Shown piece after piece: positions 53,516-61,933 of a stretch of DNA of 64,000 nucleotides. Positions within the stretch are counted from its first letter, which is position 1. Each line of letters opens with the position of its first letter. The notes beneath the pieces are model-generated. The model saw only the letters and a list, made by a program, of their open reading frames with translations. It was not told where the DNA came from and made no database searches. The DNA is taken from contig NZ_CP015749.1 of the NCBI RefSeq assembly GCF_001742145.1, positions 3,162,001 through 3,226,000 of the forward strand, in the 5' to 3' direction. The DNA comes from Pectobacterium parmentieri (lineage in GTDB: Bacteria > Pseudomonadota > Gammaproteobacteria > Enterobacterales > Enterobacteriaceae). A program made the position numbers and the translations under genes.

Positions 53516-56194
53516 TTAACTGTGCTGAAGCTCGTTACGTTTGAATACCCAGCAGCGAACGATTTCAGGGCGCATCACATCATGCTGACCTTTGCCCTTG
53601 TTGTACAACTCATTGGGGAGACTACGCACGGGTTTGTTGCCCGTAAACTGGAAGCTGGTGCCGCCTTTAAGCTGTTTTTTCAGGTCGCTAATCACAAATG
53701 ACTGGTTAACCCGATATTCAGATGCCATCTGGATAAAGTGCTGGAAATTCACCGCCACCATCCCTTCCCTGTTATCTTTTCCGGCGTGGTTCAGCCCATA
53801 GCGATCGAGCGAATCCAGATACTCAAACGTCTCCCAGAACTCCTGTACCTGCGGCGGGTCAGTACGCAACGCCTGGCGACGCTCTGCGGCCAGCGCAACC
53901 AAAGCCTGCCGTGTTTGAAGAACAGCATCGGCCTGAACAGGCAAGACCAGCGGTAAGGTTTCCACCATCGCGATCAGCTGTGCATGATTTTTGGCAATAC
54001 GGTTATGGTTTATCTCTGGATGGTTCTCCAGCTCGGTTTTAGCCTGCTCATAGATGCGATTGAACGTATCGAGTACAGCCGTTTCTGACTGTGTCACCTG
54101 GAGGATAAACCCAGATACCTGCTCTGTCGTCGCTCGCTCAAGCCGTTCAGCCGCCTGCCGCGTTTGTGGCGTCTGTGCGCTCTTATCCGTGTGAATATGC
54201 ACGATACGTTCAAGCAATGCCGGTGAACCGCCCACGTCCGCATTCTGCGCGATCACAATACTTCCCCGGAATGGCGGCTCATAGGTTTCATTATTGTTGG
54301 ATTTAACCCCCGTCGCCCGCATACCTTTACCGTTATACAGCGGTTTCAGGTCATCAAAATCAAACGCCCGCTGACGTAAGGTGTTCTGCGTTCTGTCGCC
54401 CTCAATCAGCACCACGGGCAGATTGCCAACCTGTGCAAAGTTTCGTGCTCTGGCTGCGTCCGAGGCTTTGGTCGGGTCGAACCCTTCGTAATCATCTCGG
54501 CCACACAGCTTCCAGAGAAAATCGATCAAGGTACTTTTCCCCGTTCCTGGCTCACCAACAATTTCCAGAAACGGAAAGCTGCGGCACTGTTGCCGGATTT
54601 GTTCAGCAAACAACGAACCCAGCCAGAACGCCAGCGCGATGTAACCCTTAGCGCCAAATGCCGTCCAGATATCCTGTACCCAGTCCGTCTTAAATTGGCT
54701 GAGGTCAGCGTTAATTTCCAGAACAGGGCTATGGCTGAGACTTTTGGCACTCAGTTTGCCGATCTCGAAATAATCCTCACTATTGAGGTGGTAAACCTTA
54801 CCGCCAGAAACCGCCAGATCATTAAATATCCAGCCCTGCCAGACCTTGTTGTAGCCGATAAATTTCTGCGTCTGCACCTCTTTAATCACCGGTAAATCCT
54901 GACGGATCAATCGGTTGAGCTGGTTCGTATTGCCGGTATAAATGGCACCTTTCCCCACCTGTAACAGACGCTTTTTAAACTCTGGCGCACTGGTGAGATG
55001 GCCTGGCATAAACATACCTTTCGCCGGCGGCGTGGAGCCAGGGAAATTGATCTGTAAGTAATACCAGGATTCATCCGTTGGCTCGCTGCGCTGGAAATAG
55101 AGAGGAACGGGATAACAGTTGGCAATTTCTACCACGGCACCGGCTTCTTTCAGTGCTTTCACTTTTACTTCCTGCTCACTTAATCGGATATCCCCCTCCT
55201 GAATACGTTCAACCGCTTTCATGTGCCTGTCCAGATCGAGCTTGAACCAATACAGACGCGAATCAAATTCAAAATGAAACTCCCGCCGTTCCGTATGCTC
55301 AGCAATCCGTAGCGCTTTATCTGCGGCGTTATCAGCCAGCAGCAAATCCCCCTGATAGCGATATTCCTTTAGATCGCGTGGGGTCAACTTTCCCTGAATG
55401 TGCAGATCGTTCCAGTCGCGTTTTTGTCTGCCCACAGGCACACAGGCTGCATTGACCGTCCAGCCAGCCTCCTGACTCCGGCGGGCGTGACGGATGGTGT
55501 ATTTTTTCCCTGCCGGATCGTTGTCCAGCGCCCACACCAGCACCGGCCTGGGGCGTTCTCCCAGACTTTGTGCCAGTTGCGCCAGCGCCTGTTCTGGGTA
55601 GTTGTTGCACGACATGATAGACACCGCCGCGATCCCGTTTTGCATCAGGCTTAATGCATCAAAAATCCCCTCAACCAGCCAGATCGCTTTCTGCTTACTC
55701 AAGTCCTGAGCCGGATGACTCCACCATTGGCCGGCATAACCGCCATGAAAATTGGCTTTGCGCTCGAATCGTTCCGGCTGATCGATAAGGCGCTCCCAAT
55801 ATCCACCGCTGGGGAGCGAAAAGCGCACCGTGGCTGTCCCCATTCCCTTCTGGTGAAAACTTTCCTGTGTGTAGCATCCTGCAAGACGTGTGATATCCAG
55901 ATTACGCGATTCACGTAAGTAGGCATCTGCGGCCGCACAGGGCGACGCTTCCGTGCGTGGGTAGCGCTCAGACCAGTGATTAAATAAATCAGCGTAATGG
56001 GCATTAACGATAATTTCAGCCCCGCACTTATTTTCCCGTCCGCATTTCAGCACGTAAGGTTTTTCGATACTGGTAAACAGTTCTTTCTTATGGCAGTGGG
56101 GGCAAATTCCATAGCGTAAATACCCTTCCTGTTCTTTAAACTGGAATTCAGTTATCAATCGTTTTATAATTTCTTGGTGTAGTTCGTTATTCAT
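53516..56194 (-). CDS. alpha-like primase-helicase
   Basis: 892 residues. A zinc ribbon (CPHCHKKEL with LKCGRENKCG, about 26-55), a TOPRIM primase core (WLVEGIFDALSLM and VLVWALDNDPAGKK, about 170-240), a middle domain, and an SF3-like helicase with Walker A GEPGTGKST near 535 and VVLIEGDR near 590. It should prime and unwind satellite DNA at the adjacent iterons. ATG 56194 follows GGAG by six bases; an in-frame TTG four codons earlier is less likely. The large size and fused activities match P4 alpha and related satellite replicases. Confidence 0.88.
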   Translation of the reverse strand: MNNELHQEIIKRLITEFQFKEQEGYLRYGICPHCHKKELFTSIEKPYVLKCGRENKCGAEIIVNAHYADLFNHWSERYPRTEASPCAAADAYLRESRNLDITRLAGCYTQESFHQKGMGTATVRFSLPSGGYWERLIDQPERFERKANFHGGYAGQWWSHPAQDLSKQKAIWLVEGIFDALSLMQNGIAAVSIMSCNNYPEQALAQLAQSLGERPRPVLVWALDNDPAGKKYTIRHARRSQEAGWTVNAACVPVGRQKRDWNDLHIQGKLTPRDLKEYRYQGDLLLADNAADKALRIAEHTERREFHFEFDSRLYWFKLDLDRHMKAVERIQEGDIRLSEQEVKVKALKEAGAVVEIANCYPVPLYFQRSEPTDESWYYLQINFPGSTPPAKGMFMPGHLTSAPEFKKRLLQVGKGAIYTGNTNQLNRLIRQDLPVIKEVQTQKFIGYNKVWQGWIFNDLAVSGGKVYHLNSEDYFEIGKLSAKSLSHSPVLEINADLSQFKTDWVQDIWTAFGAKGYIALAFWLGSLFAEQIRQQCRSFPFLEIVGEPGTGKSTLIDFLWKLCGRDDYEGFDPTKASDAARARNFAQVGNLPVVLIEGDRTQNTLRQRAFDFDDLKPLYNGKGMRATGVKSNNNETYEPPFRGSIVIAQNADVGGSPALLERIVHIHTDKSAQTPQTRQAAERLERATTEQVSGFILQVTQSETAVLDTFNRIYEQAKTELENHPEINHNRIAKNHAQLIAMVETLPLVLPVQADAVLQTRQALVALAAERRQALRTDPPQVQEFWETFEYLDSLDRYGLNHAGKDNREGMVAVNFQHFIQMASEYRVNQSFVISDLKKQLKGGTSFQFTGNKPVRSLPNELYNKGKGQHDVMRPEIVRCWVFKRNELQHS

Positions 56195-56434
56195 GAATAG
56201 CTCCAAAAGCGTCGCGCTGAACGGCGCTTTTTTATTGTGGTTAACAGGGCGATAAAGCGTTGTCTGATTGCTATTTCCTTCATCACATTAACCATGCGTT
56301 GCACTATGAATGAACTCCTTCTCAGCTATCAGATACAAAGACACCAACGCAAATAGCGCATAAAGAAATGCCTAATACCATCATGACCGAAAAGGAGTAA
56401 TGAAGATTATCAACCCGCTAAACTCTAATACTCT

Positions 56435-56746
56435 TTATCCATATTTAGAAAAAATACGCCTTACATCACCTTTAATCACATCAGAGTGATACTCATTCCT
56501 TAAATATATATAAAAGTCACCCGATACACCCCATAGCTCACATCTACAGATGACATCGCTAAGTGATGATTTATCATCGACAATAATGATATTAACTCCG
56601 TTTGGAACGCATAGTTTCATATACGTCTTTCTTGTAAAAAGTCGAAATAGGAATAACAAAAAGAAAACCATTCTCTTCATCGAATTTTGTTTTCCCTTAG
56701 ATTTCCAGTTTCGAACAACGGCAAACACCCCCATTTTTATATCCAT
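56435..56746 (-). CDS. unknown basic/membrane-type small protein (103 aa)
   Basis: Starts MDIKMGVFAVVRNWKSKG behind AAGGA; one hydrophobic helix (MVFFLLFLFRLF) is near residues 26-37, then a soluble domain with CVPNGVNIIIVDDK. AT-rich, unlike the flanking early genes. No family recognised. It could be a late-acquired gene within the early operon. Confidence 0.5.
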   Translation of the reverse strand: MDIKMGVFAVVRNWKSKGKQNSMKRMVFFLLFLFRLFTRKTYMKLCVPNGVNIIIVDDKSSLSDVICRCELWGVSGDFYIYLRNEYHSDVIKGDVRRIFSKYG

Positions 56747-56762
56747 TACGTTTTTCCTTAAT

Positions 56763-57056
56763 TTATAAATAACGAGAGTAATGATTTTCATCATCAGGAT
56801 GTTTTGCCTGTGTTAATGCCTTACGCCTGAGTTGGTATTCCGGTAATAACTCATAGGAACGGCGAAACTCACTGAGTGCCATTTCTCCATATTTCTGACT
56901 GGACTCATACAGGAAAAACACTTCCGGCTCCTGCATTACCTGGCCTGATTCATAATTGATTGACCTGACGCTAATCACCTCAATCGTCCATCCGGTTTCG
57001 CTGACGCTTTGATAGCGCTCACCCCGTAGCGGACGCCCCAGAAACAGATTACGCAT
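56763..57056 (-). CDS. small unknown early protein (97 aa)
   Basis: Starts MRNLFLGRPLRGERYQSV. An N-terminal beta-rich part (GWTIEVISVRSINYESG) is followed by a charged helix. Its ATG overlaps the preceding stop by eight bases. Similar short proteins are usual between alpha and alpA in P4-like satellites; function unknown. Confidence 0.65.
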   Translation of the reverse strand: MRNLFLGRPLRGERYQSVSETGWTIEVISVRSINYESGQVMQEPEVFFLYESSQKYGEMALSEFRRSYELLPEYQLRRKALTQAKHPDDENHYSRYL

Positions 57057-57396
57057 GTCCTACCTCCTGACTTCCTGAGATAGCCTCATCGTTAAGTTGT
57101 GGGCTTATGGAACGTCCACGACGCTTACCTTTAATCACAATGTTATGAAGGTGATTCAGCATCGTGATCGCATCTGATAGCAGGATACTATTCACTTCAG
57201 AAAGAGCCGATTGATCCATGCCTGCGCTAGTGTCAGTATTCAGGCGAGCCAATTCACTATTCAGGTTTAACAGGGCATTTAGGCGGGACGTGGCGCACTC
57301 GTACAAGTCATCCTCACCCACTTGTGCATCGAAATACAGCACGTTAACAGACGTCCCCTGTGAGCCTGATAACAGCGGCTTCATATCATGATTCAT
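57049..57396 (-). CDS. small unknown early protein (115 aa)
   Basis: A mostly helical protein with ATSRLNALLNLNSELARLN and SDAITMLNHLHNIVIKGKRR. Overlaps both neighbours by a few bases, so it is part of one translation-coupled operon. ATG 57396 is used; a second ATG four codons in is possible. No family recognised. Confidence 0.65.
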   Translation of the reverse strand: MNHDMKPLLSGSQGTSVNVLYFDAQVGEDDLYECATSRLNALLNLNSELARLNTDTSAGMDQSALSEVNSILLSDAITMLNHLHNIVIKGKRRGRSISPQLNDEAISGSQEVGHA

Positions 57397-57574
57397 TGTG
57401 CGGCACCTCCATTATCTTGAAGCCGTGATCTGTATCAGGATGATCACGATTCATCACTGCCGAAACCTCATTGGCAATATCTCTTGCACGCTCACTATCT
57501 TCATAAACCTGTTCTGAATCCCATGACTCCCAAGTGTGGTCGGGTTTCATACGAACATATCGGATCTTAAACAT
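57386..57574 (-). CDS. small unknown early protein (62 aa)
   Basis: Starts MFKIRYVRMKPDHTWESWDS behind GGAGG. Compact alpha/beta layout with a DIANEVSAVMNRDHPDTDHG helix-turn. Overlaps the next gene by 11 bases. Typical of the short genes in this satellite class; function unknown. Confidence 0.65.
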   Translation of the reverse strand: MFKIRYVRMKPDHTWESWDSEQVYEDSERARDIANEVSAVMNRDHPDTDHGFKIMEVPHNES

Positions 57575-57755
57575 GGTGCGCCTCCGCTTCCTCTGGTTCT
57601 GCCTGTCTGGTGCGGTACAGGTGATCGATGCGTTCTTGCAGAACGAACAGCAGGATTTCACGCACTTCCCAGTCAGTAATGTTTAAAGCGGCATAGGCCA
57701 GTGCGCGGCACTGATCGATAATTTCATCCAGTTCCAGCGGTGTGTTATCAAACAT
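57567..57755 (-). CDS. small unknown early protein (62 aa)
   Basis: Starts MFDNTPLELDEIIDQCRALA and ends with an acidic EEAEAHHV. Helical; the RALAYAALNITDWEVREILL pattern recurs in P4-like satellites (recalled). Its ATG overlaps the stop of the Icd-like gene and its stop overlaps the next start, so it is fully coupled. A much longer frame through this start (to 58421) is not coding. Confidence 0.7.
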   Translation of the reverse strand: MFDNTPLELDEIIDQCRALAYAALNITDWEVREILLFVLQERIDHLYRTRQAEPEEAEAHHV

Positions 57756-57948
57756 GGCGTACCGCCTCAACTGGCAAGCGGCCAGCAAAAGAGAGGATGA
57801 AGTGAGGGACAAGGATCTGACGGGCTTCCTGCTCGGTATAGGCTTCAACAGACAGGCGGCAAGGCTTGGCAGCGCTATCCGCACGATAAAGTGCCAGAAA
57901 ACGATACTGATATTTGGGGCGAGTTTGGGTAGACTGTGAATCAGCCAT
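57748..57948 (-). CDS. short Icd-like host cell-division inhibitor
   Basis: 66 residues. YQYRFLALYRADSAAKPCRLSV-type opening and the ending HFILSFAGRLPVEAVRHV match the C-terminal domain of phage/satellite Icd-like proteins (host cell division inhibitor Icd-like). The long variable N-terminus often fused to this domain is absent. First gene of the leftward early operon. Function in this element not shown. Confidence 0.75.
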   Translation of the reverse strand: MADSQSTQTRPKYQYRFLALYRADSAAKPCRLSVEAYTEQEARQILVPHFILSFAGRLPVEAVRHV

Positions 57949-58039
57949 CGTGTTACCTCCGATAACATTGTGGTTAGAAGCTCGGTTGGTGCTGGTAACA
58001 CCGCCGAGCTTCGCGCTTTTTGCACCTTGACATAACCAA

Positions 58040-58074
58040 GGTGTGCTCCACTATATTTTAATGGTGTGCTCCAC
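58040..58074. promoter_or_regulatory. two 12-bp direct repeats in the divergent early promoter
   Basis: GGTGTGCTCCAC at 58040-58051 and again at 58063-58074, starts 23 bases apart (about two helical turns). They lie between the leftward early operon and the rightward 58141 gene. Likely operator pair for an early regulator; AlpA or the 58141 product are candidates. Confidence 0.65.
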
Positions 58075-58140
58075 GTCAACGATTGATTGTGCTTTTTTAT
58101 TCCGTATACTGTCATCCACCTAATCAAATGAGGTTCAGTA

Positions 58141-58329
58141 ATGGCAACGGCTAACGTCAATGCGAAATCAAAAAAGATGCAAGCTCGCGTACCACATGAA
58201 GTAGTTAAAGGTATTGAAGAAACAATACTTGATGGAGAGACCGCAGGGCAGTTTATCGTCACAGCATTGCAAGGTGAGATCAAACGCCGCCAGCGTAAAC
58301 AAGCCCGTGATACGGAACCTAAAGACTGA
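58141..58329 (+). CDS. small YlcI/YnfO-type regulator (62 aa)
   Basis: Starts MATANVNAKSKKMQARVPHE behind GAGG at seven bases. The core KKMQARVPHEVVKGIEETIL then GETAGQFIVTALQGEIKRRQ looks like a ribbon-helix-helix protein of the YlcI/YnfO type. Divergent from the early operon, with the 12-bp repeats between them, it may repress that operon (inference). Confidence 0.7.
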   Translation: MATANVNAKSKKMQARVPHEVVKGIEETILDGETAGQFIVTALQGEIKRRQRKQARDTEPKD

Positions 58330-58408
58330 TCCTTTCCCAAAAAAGCCAGTGTATGGACCTTGCTAACACCAATGGATGAAAAGGCGGTATCACTGTAGGT
58401 GATGCTTT

Positions 58409-58630
58409 TCATGATTTCCATTCCCCACGTTCAGCGATCCGCTGGCTGATCCATTCGTCGATCTCACTTTCAACAAAGGAAATTGCACGCTCTCCGATCT
58501 TAATCGGTTGGGGAAATGCCTTTTGTGCCAACTGTTTATAGAGCCATGATTTACTACGCTGGACGCGACGCAACACCTCTTTTGAAGAGATCAAGGATGC
58601 TTGGTTGTCCTGAATATTTCTGCCTGCCAT
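58409..58630 (-). CDS. alpA: AlpA-family transcription regulator
   Basis: 73 residues. Winged/MerR-like HTH of AlpA: LISSKEVLRRVQRSKSWLYK, PQPIKIGERAISFVESEIDEWI. In P4-like satellites and E. coli phage-inducible islands AlpA/Vis activates excision or early genes. Placed between the integrase side and the early operon. A 324-base gap lies upstream. Confidence 0.88.
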   Translation of the reverse strand: MAGRNIQDNQASLISSKEVLRRVQRSKSWLYKQLAQKAFPQPIKIGERAISFVESEIDEWISQRIAERGEWKS

Positions 58631-58954
58631 ATCGTTACCTCATCGTGCTTGCTGGTATATGGCGGAGTTTAGAAGTGTACAAATCGGGGTTCTAGTAAGA
58701 ATAAAATCCATTAAAATAAAATGAATTCCATTGAAACATTCTTTTTTCCGTTAAGTTAACAAAGGAAATAAAAAAACAAACCACTAATAAATCAAACAGT
58801 TAAAAACAATTTAAATGAACGGGCTGAGGAATAGTGCGGAATGTTGCGCAATACGGAGCTACATAAAATAAGCCGCTACAAGCGACTACAAGCACATGGC
58901 TATTGGCTAGTATTTATGATTCATATCTGGCCTAAGCATAAGGCCAGATCAGGG
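58631..58954. other. AT-rich gap upstream of alpA
   Basis: No gene found. It contains poly-A/T runs (58730-58830) and the short direct repeat GCTACAAGC/GACTACAAGC near 58871-58892. The alpA promoter should lie in the right half. Confidence 0.45.
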
Positions 58955-59602
58955 TTATTCAGAGAAGAGGGAATTAAACGATTTTTTAACTTTATTATAA
59001 AAAGATGATTCTTTTATTCCCTTTAAGGAAACGCCCTCTTTCTCAGCAAGACTAACCAAATCCCTATAAATTTCACGCTTTGATGGTTCTTTCGCTGTTC
59101 CATATTTATTTCCTAGCTTATCAGCCAATAACATAATCAACAAAGCTAATAACTTATCTGTATTTTCTTTTTCATGTTCTTTCCGATAAATTCCACGGCC
59201 ACTTTTTCTAATAGAGCGACCATATTCAATGAGTTCATCATCACCATATTTTAATAAATTTTCTTTCCAGCCAACCTCTCGCGCTATGCTATTGATTACT
59301 TCATGACATTTATCAAAAATAGGTTTTGGCATATCATCAGTGTTAATGAATTTATAAGACTCGGCAAAGTATATTTTTGCGTCTATCCTTTCATTATGTT
59401 GTAAGTTTCTATTTATATTACTCCCTGCATTTTGTCTCAATATCGTTCGCAGTTGAGAAACATCTTTTTCTATATCTTTAGGTATATCTTTTGGATCAGC
59501 AAATGGATTGATACCTAAAATCGCCAAAGCCATTTCTTGAGCGGTAACATCCTTAAGTTTAGTGAACCGCTCAAAAACGTCCATTTCCTTAAAATTAGAC
59601 AT
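58955..59602 (-). CDS. unknown protein between integrase and alpA (215 aa)
   Basis: Charged, helix-rich and AT-rich (Lys/Glu/Asn). It opens MSNFKEMDVFERFTKLKDV with TAQEMALAILGINPFADP, and has a KENTDKLLALLIMLLADKLG hydrophobic helix and a SKREIYRDLVSLAEKEGVSL segment. No family recognised. It starts 18 bases after the integrase stop, on the same strand. Base use unlike the early operon suggests separate acquisition. Confidence 0.65.
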   Translation of the reverse strand: MSNFKEMDVFERFTKLKDVTAQEMALAILGINPFADPKDIPKDIEKDVSQLRTILRQNAGSNINRNLQHNERIDAKIYFAESYKFINTDDMPKPIFDKCHEVINSIAREVGWKENLLKYGDDELIEYGRSIRKSGRGIYRKEHEKENTDKLLALLIMLLADKLGNKYGTAKEPSKREIYRDLVSLAEKEGVSLKGIKESSFYNKVKKSFNSLFSE

Positions 59603-59619
59603 TTAAATATCCTTCCACG

Positions 59620-60834
59620 CTATGCTGGTTTACGGAATCCGCCAATCACAACATTTTTGCTATATTCTAAATTTTCCATGTAATCCGAATACCACTGCAA
59701 CATATCCCGGCGACCATCCAGATACTGCGCATGGTTATACGTACCACGAACGCTATTTTTATCAACATGGGCAAGTTGAATCTCAATCCAAGCGGTATTA
59801 AAACCCTGCTCATGAAGAATTGTGCTCATTGTGTGCCGGAAGCCGTGGCCTGTAGCCCTCCCCCCATAGCCAATACGCCGGATCAACACATTAAGCGTCA
59901 TCTCACTGATCGGTTTTGTAGACTGGATACGCCCAGGGAAAACATACTGGTAACGACCACTAATTGGTTGCATCTGCTTTAAAATATCTACGGCCTGAGA
60001 AGATAGAGGAACCATGTGAGAACGCCGCATCTTCATTTTTGAAGCCGGTATTTCCCATAGTGCCTTATCTAAATCAATTTCTGCCCATTCAGCCTGACGT
60101 AATTCACCTGGCCGCGTTCCTGTGAGAATTAACAGCTTCATAGCCAATTTCACTTGCATACTGCCGCTGTAACTGGTCAGAGTCTGCAAAAACTCAGGCA
60201 ACTCAATAACGTTAAGATGTGGATAATGCTCTCGTTTATGTGGCGTCATCGCGCTGGCGAGATCTGGTGCAGGGTTATACTCAGCCCTACCCGTTACAAT
60301 TGCATATTTCCACACTTCACCACAGCGCTGGCGCACCTTGCGCATTTTCTCGGTGGCACCGCGCTGTTCCAGCTTAGATAACACAGCCATTAATTCCAGC
60401 GGCTTAATTTCCGCAATTGGCCGGTGTCCAATGAAGGGAAAAACATCAACCTCAAAGGTTGCCATCATCTCCTTGCGATAAGATTCTGACCATCGGTCAT
60501 AACGTCGTTGATACCACTCACGCGCAATCTTCTCGAATGTCCCTTCGCTTTCACCTTGTCGGGCTAACTTTTCTTGCTGTTTGTTCTGGCTAGGATCGCC
60601 ACCCTCGATAACGACCTGCCGTGCAGCATTTCGTTTTTCTCTGGCTTTTGCTAACGAGACATCAGGATATACACCGATAGCCAGTAATTTTTCTTTGCCG
60701 GCAACACGGTATTTGAGGCGCCAATACTTCGAGCCGTTCGGATTGATCAACAAGTACAATCCGCCGCCATCAGCTAACTTATACGCTTTTTCCTTTGGCT
60801 TGCAGGCCTCTACCTGCTTGGCATTCAGCTTCAT
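59620..60834 (-). CDS. int: P4-type tyrosine integrase
   Basis: 404 residues. An N-terminal DUF4102 arm-binding domain (KLNAKQVEACKPKEKAYKLA and YLLINPNGSKYWRLKYR), a core-binding domain, and a catalytic domain with Arg in ILTGTRPGELRQAEW, HGFRHTMST for the second box, and Tyr in RGTYNHAQYL. It inserts the satellite into tRNA-Gly. The start codon overlaps an arm-type TTGGGGGTA site, suggesting the enzyme represses its own gene when bound (inference). The frame is intact. Confidence 0.93.
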   Translation of the reverse strand: MKLNAKQVEACKPKEKAYKLADGGGLYLLINPNGSKYWRLKYRVAGKEKLLAIGVYPDVSLAKAREKRNAARQVVIEGGDPSQNKQQEKLARQGESEGTFEKIAREWYQRRYDRWSESYRKEMMATFEVDVFPFIGHRPIAEIKPLELMAVLSKLEQRGATEKMRKVRQRCGEVWKYAIVTGRAEYNPAPDLASAMTPHKREHYPHLNVIELPEFLQTLTSYSGSMQVKLAMKLLILTGTRPGELRQAEWAEIDLDKALWEIPASKMKMRRSHMVPLSSQAVDILKQMQPISGRYQYVFPGRIQSTKPISEMTLNVLIRRIGYGGRATGHGFRHTMSTILHEQGFNTAWIEIQLAHVDKNSVRGTYNHAQYLDGRRDMLQWYSDYMENLEYSKNVVIGGFRKPA

Positions 60835-60919
60835 TGGGGGTATTTCTCCATCCTGTATTGATGCACTTGGGGGTATTTTTCAGGGGTGCAAGTATCAATA
60901 CCCCCAGATATACCCCCAA
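60834..60919 (-). repeat. right arm-type integrase sites
   Basis: TTGGGGGTA at 60834-60842 and 60867-60875, then TACCCCCAG/TACCCCCAA at 60899-60907 and 60911-60919, the last pair 12 bases apart exactly as at the left end. They lie between int and the tRNA, the usual place of attP arms. Confidence 0.85.
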
Positions 60920-61032
60920 AGATAGATGGATTTCAGGGTACTTGAGTAGACCATAAAACACCATAAAAATGGCTTAATACGGCGTATTTACTGGGTTTGG
61001 TGGACTTTAGGGAACTTCAGAGGAGGTATTTT

Positions 61033-61106
61033 TGGAGCGAGTGAAGGGAATCGAACCCTCGTATGCAGCTTGGGAAGCTGCCGTTCTACCATTGAACTAC
61101 ACTCGC
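61033..61106 (-). tRNA. glyU: tRNA-Gly (CCC anticodon)
   Basis: 74 bases including encoded CCA. Acceptor GCGAGTG/CACTCGC, D arm GTTC-AATGGTA-GAAC, anticodon arm GCAGC-TTCCCAA-GCTGC with anticodon CCC, and T arm GAGGG-TTCGATT-CCCTT. It is the attachment target of the island elements; its 3' 17 bases are repeated at 46862 and 48464. The gene remains intact because the element restores its end. Confidence 0.96.
61034..61050. other. attR core inside the tRNA-Gly gene
   Basis: GGAGCGAGTGAAGGGAA at the tRNA 3' end, matching the left cores. Confidence 0.85.
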
Positions 61107-61187
61107 ACGGAGAGGCGAGTGGCATTATAGCGCTATGCCGTTGCCGAGCAAGTAAAAAACCCGGCAAAGTGCTGTTGTTTTGACCGG

Positions 61188-61871
61188 TCATGCAGCCATG
61201 GATAGCGGTAGGAACAACGTCTCATAACCATTTGAAATGACGTGCCAGGCAAAGTAGGCAAAAAGCAGCGCAGAGATCAGGCTACAATAGAATGAGATGC
61301 GTTCTTTCAGCAGACGCTGGCCATATTTCACCAACGCGGCGAGGAAGAACGTCCACAGCACACCTCCAACGAAAAAGCCCAACAGAAACAGACCGATCAT
61401 GAAAGCAGTGCCATCGGTAGACTGCGCGATAATGGTGCCGCCAATCGCGGCAAACCACAGTAGCGCCGTTGGTGACGCCAATGCCATGCCGACGCCGCTG
61501 AAAAATTCAGTGTACCGGGCAGGTGGTCTGGCGGAATCCATAGCATTCGCTGTCGTAGAGAGATCGGCAAAGCGTTTAACCTGATAGTCACGCCATGCCG
61601 CACGCGCCATGCTGATCGTCATCCAAATCAGAATTAGCCCGCCGCCAATCCATAGCACCCAGCGTACTGGCGTCAGATTAAATACCACCGCCAGCCCCAG
61701 TACCGACAGCGTGGCATAAAACAGATCGCCGAAACAGGAACCCAGCCCGATATAAAACGCAGAACGCGCCCCGTGCCGCAACCCACGGTTAATAATCGCG
61801 GTATTGACCATTCCCAGATCGAGACACAATGACAGGGAAAGCAGCATCCCCGTGAAGACAACTAACAGCAT
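61188..61871 (-). CDS. LysE/RhtB-type amino-acid exporter
   Basis: 227-residue inner-membrane protein with about six hydrophobic helices. The opening MLLVVFTGMLLSLSLCLDLG and the GARSAFYIGLGSCFGDLFYA stretch match the LysE exporter superfamily. Substrate unknown. Divided from the downstream tRNA gene by 80 bases; preceded on the same strand by the AraC-type gene, which may regulate it. Confidence 0.87.
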   Translation of the reverse strand: MLLVVFTGMLLSLSLCLDLGMVNTAIINRGLRHGARSAFYIGLGSCFGDLFYATLSVLGLAVVFNLTPVRWVLWIGGGLILIWMTISMARAAWRDYQVKRFADLSTTANAMDSARPPARYTEFFSGVGMALASPTALLWFAAIGGTIIAQSTDGTAFMIGLFLLGFFVGGVLWTFFLAALVKYGQRLLKERISFYCSLISALLFAYFAWHVISNGYETLFLPLSMAA

Positions 61872-61933
61872 GATATTCCCTTAGCGCGTTAAGCAATAAG
61901 GCGAGTGTAGAACTCAAAGGAAACGCTGTATTG

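Larger units (their letters stand above)
48464..61050. mobile_element. P4-like phage satellite integrated at tRNA-Gly
   Basis: 12.6 kb bounded by att cores and carrying TACCCCCAA arm-type repeats at both ends. Content: P4-type integrase, AlpA regulator, Icd-like and small early genes, alpha-like primase-helicase with an iteron cluster, an AT-rich cargo pair, a possible cos site, an RHH regulator with operators, late coiled-coil gene and two Ogr/Delta zinc-finger genes. There are no capsid, tail or terminase genes, so a P2-type helper is implied. Size is close to P4 (11.6 kb), but gene order and Delta structure differ. Confidence 0.85.

Noticed and set aside
57567..58421. 284-codon minus-strand frame
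   Set aside because: Only its last 62 codons are coding-like; the rest runs antisense to the 58141 gene and out of frame through the Icd-like gene and promoter region.
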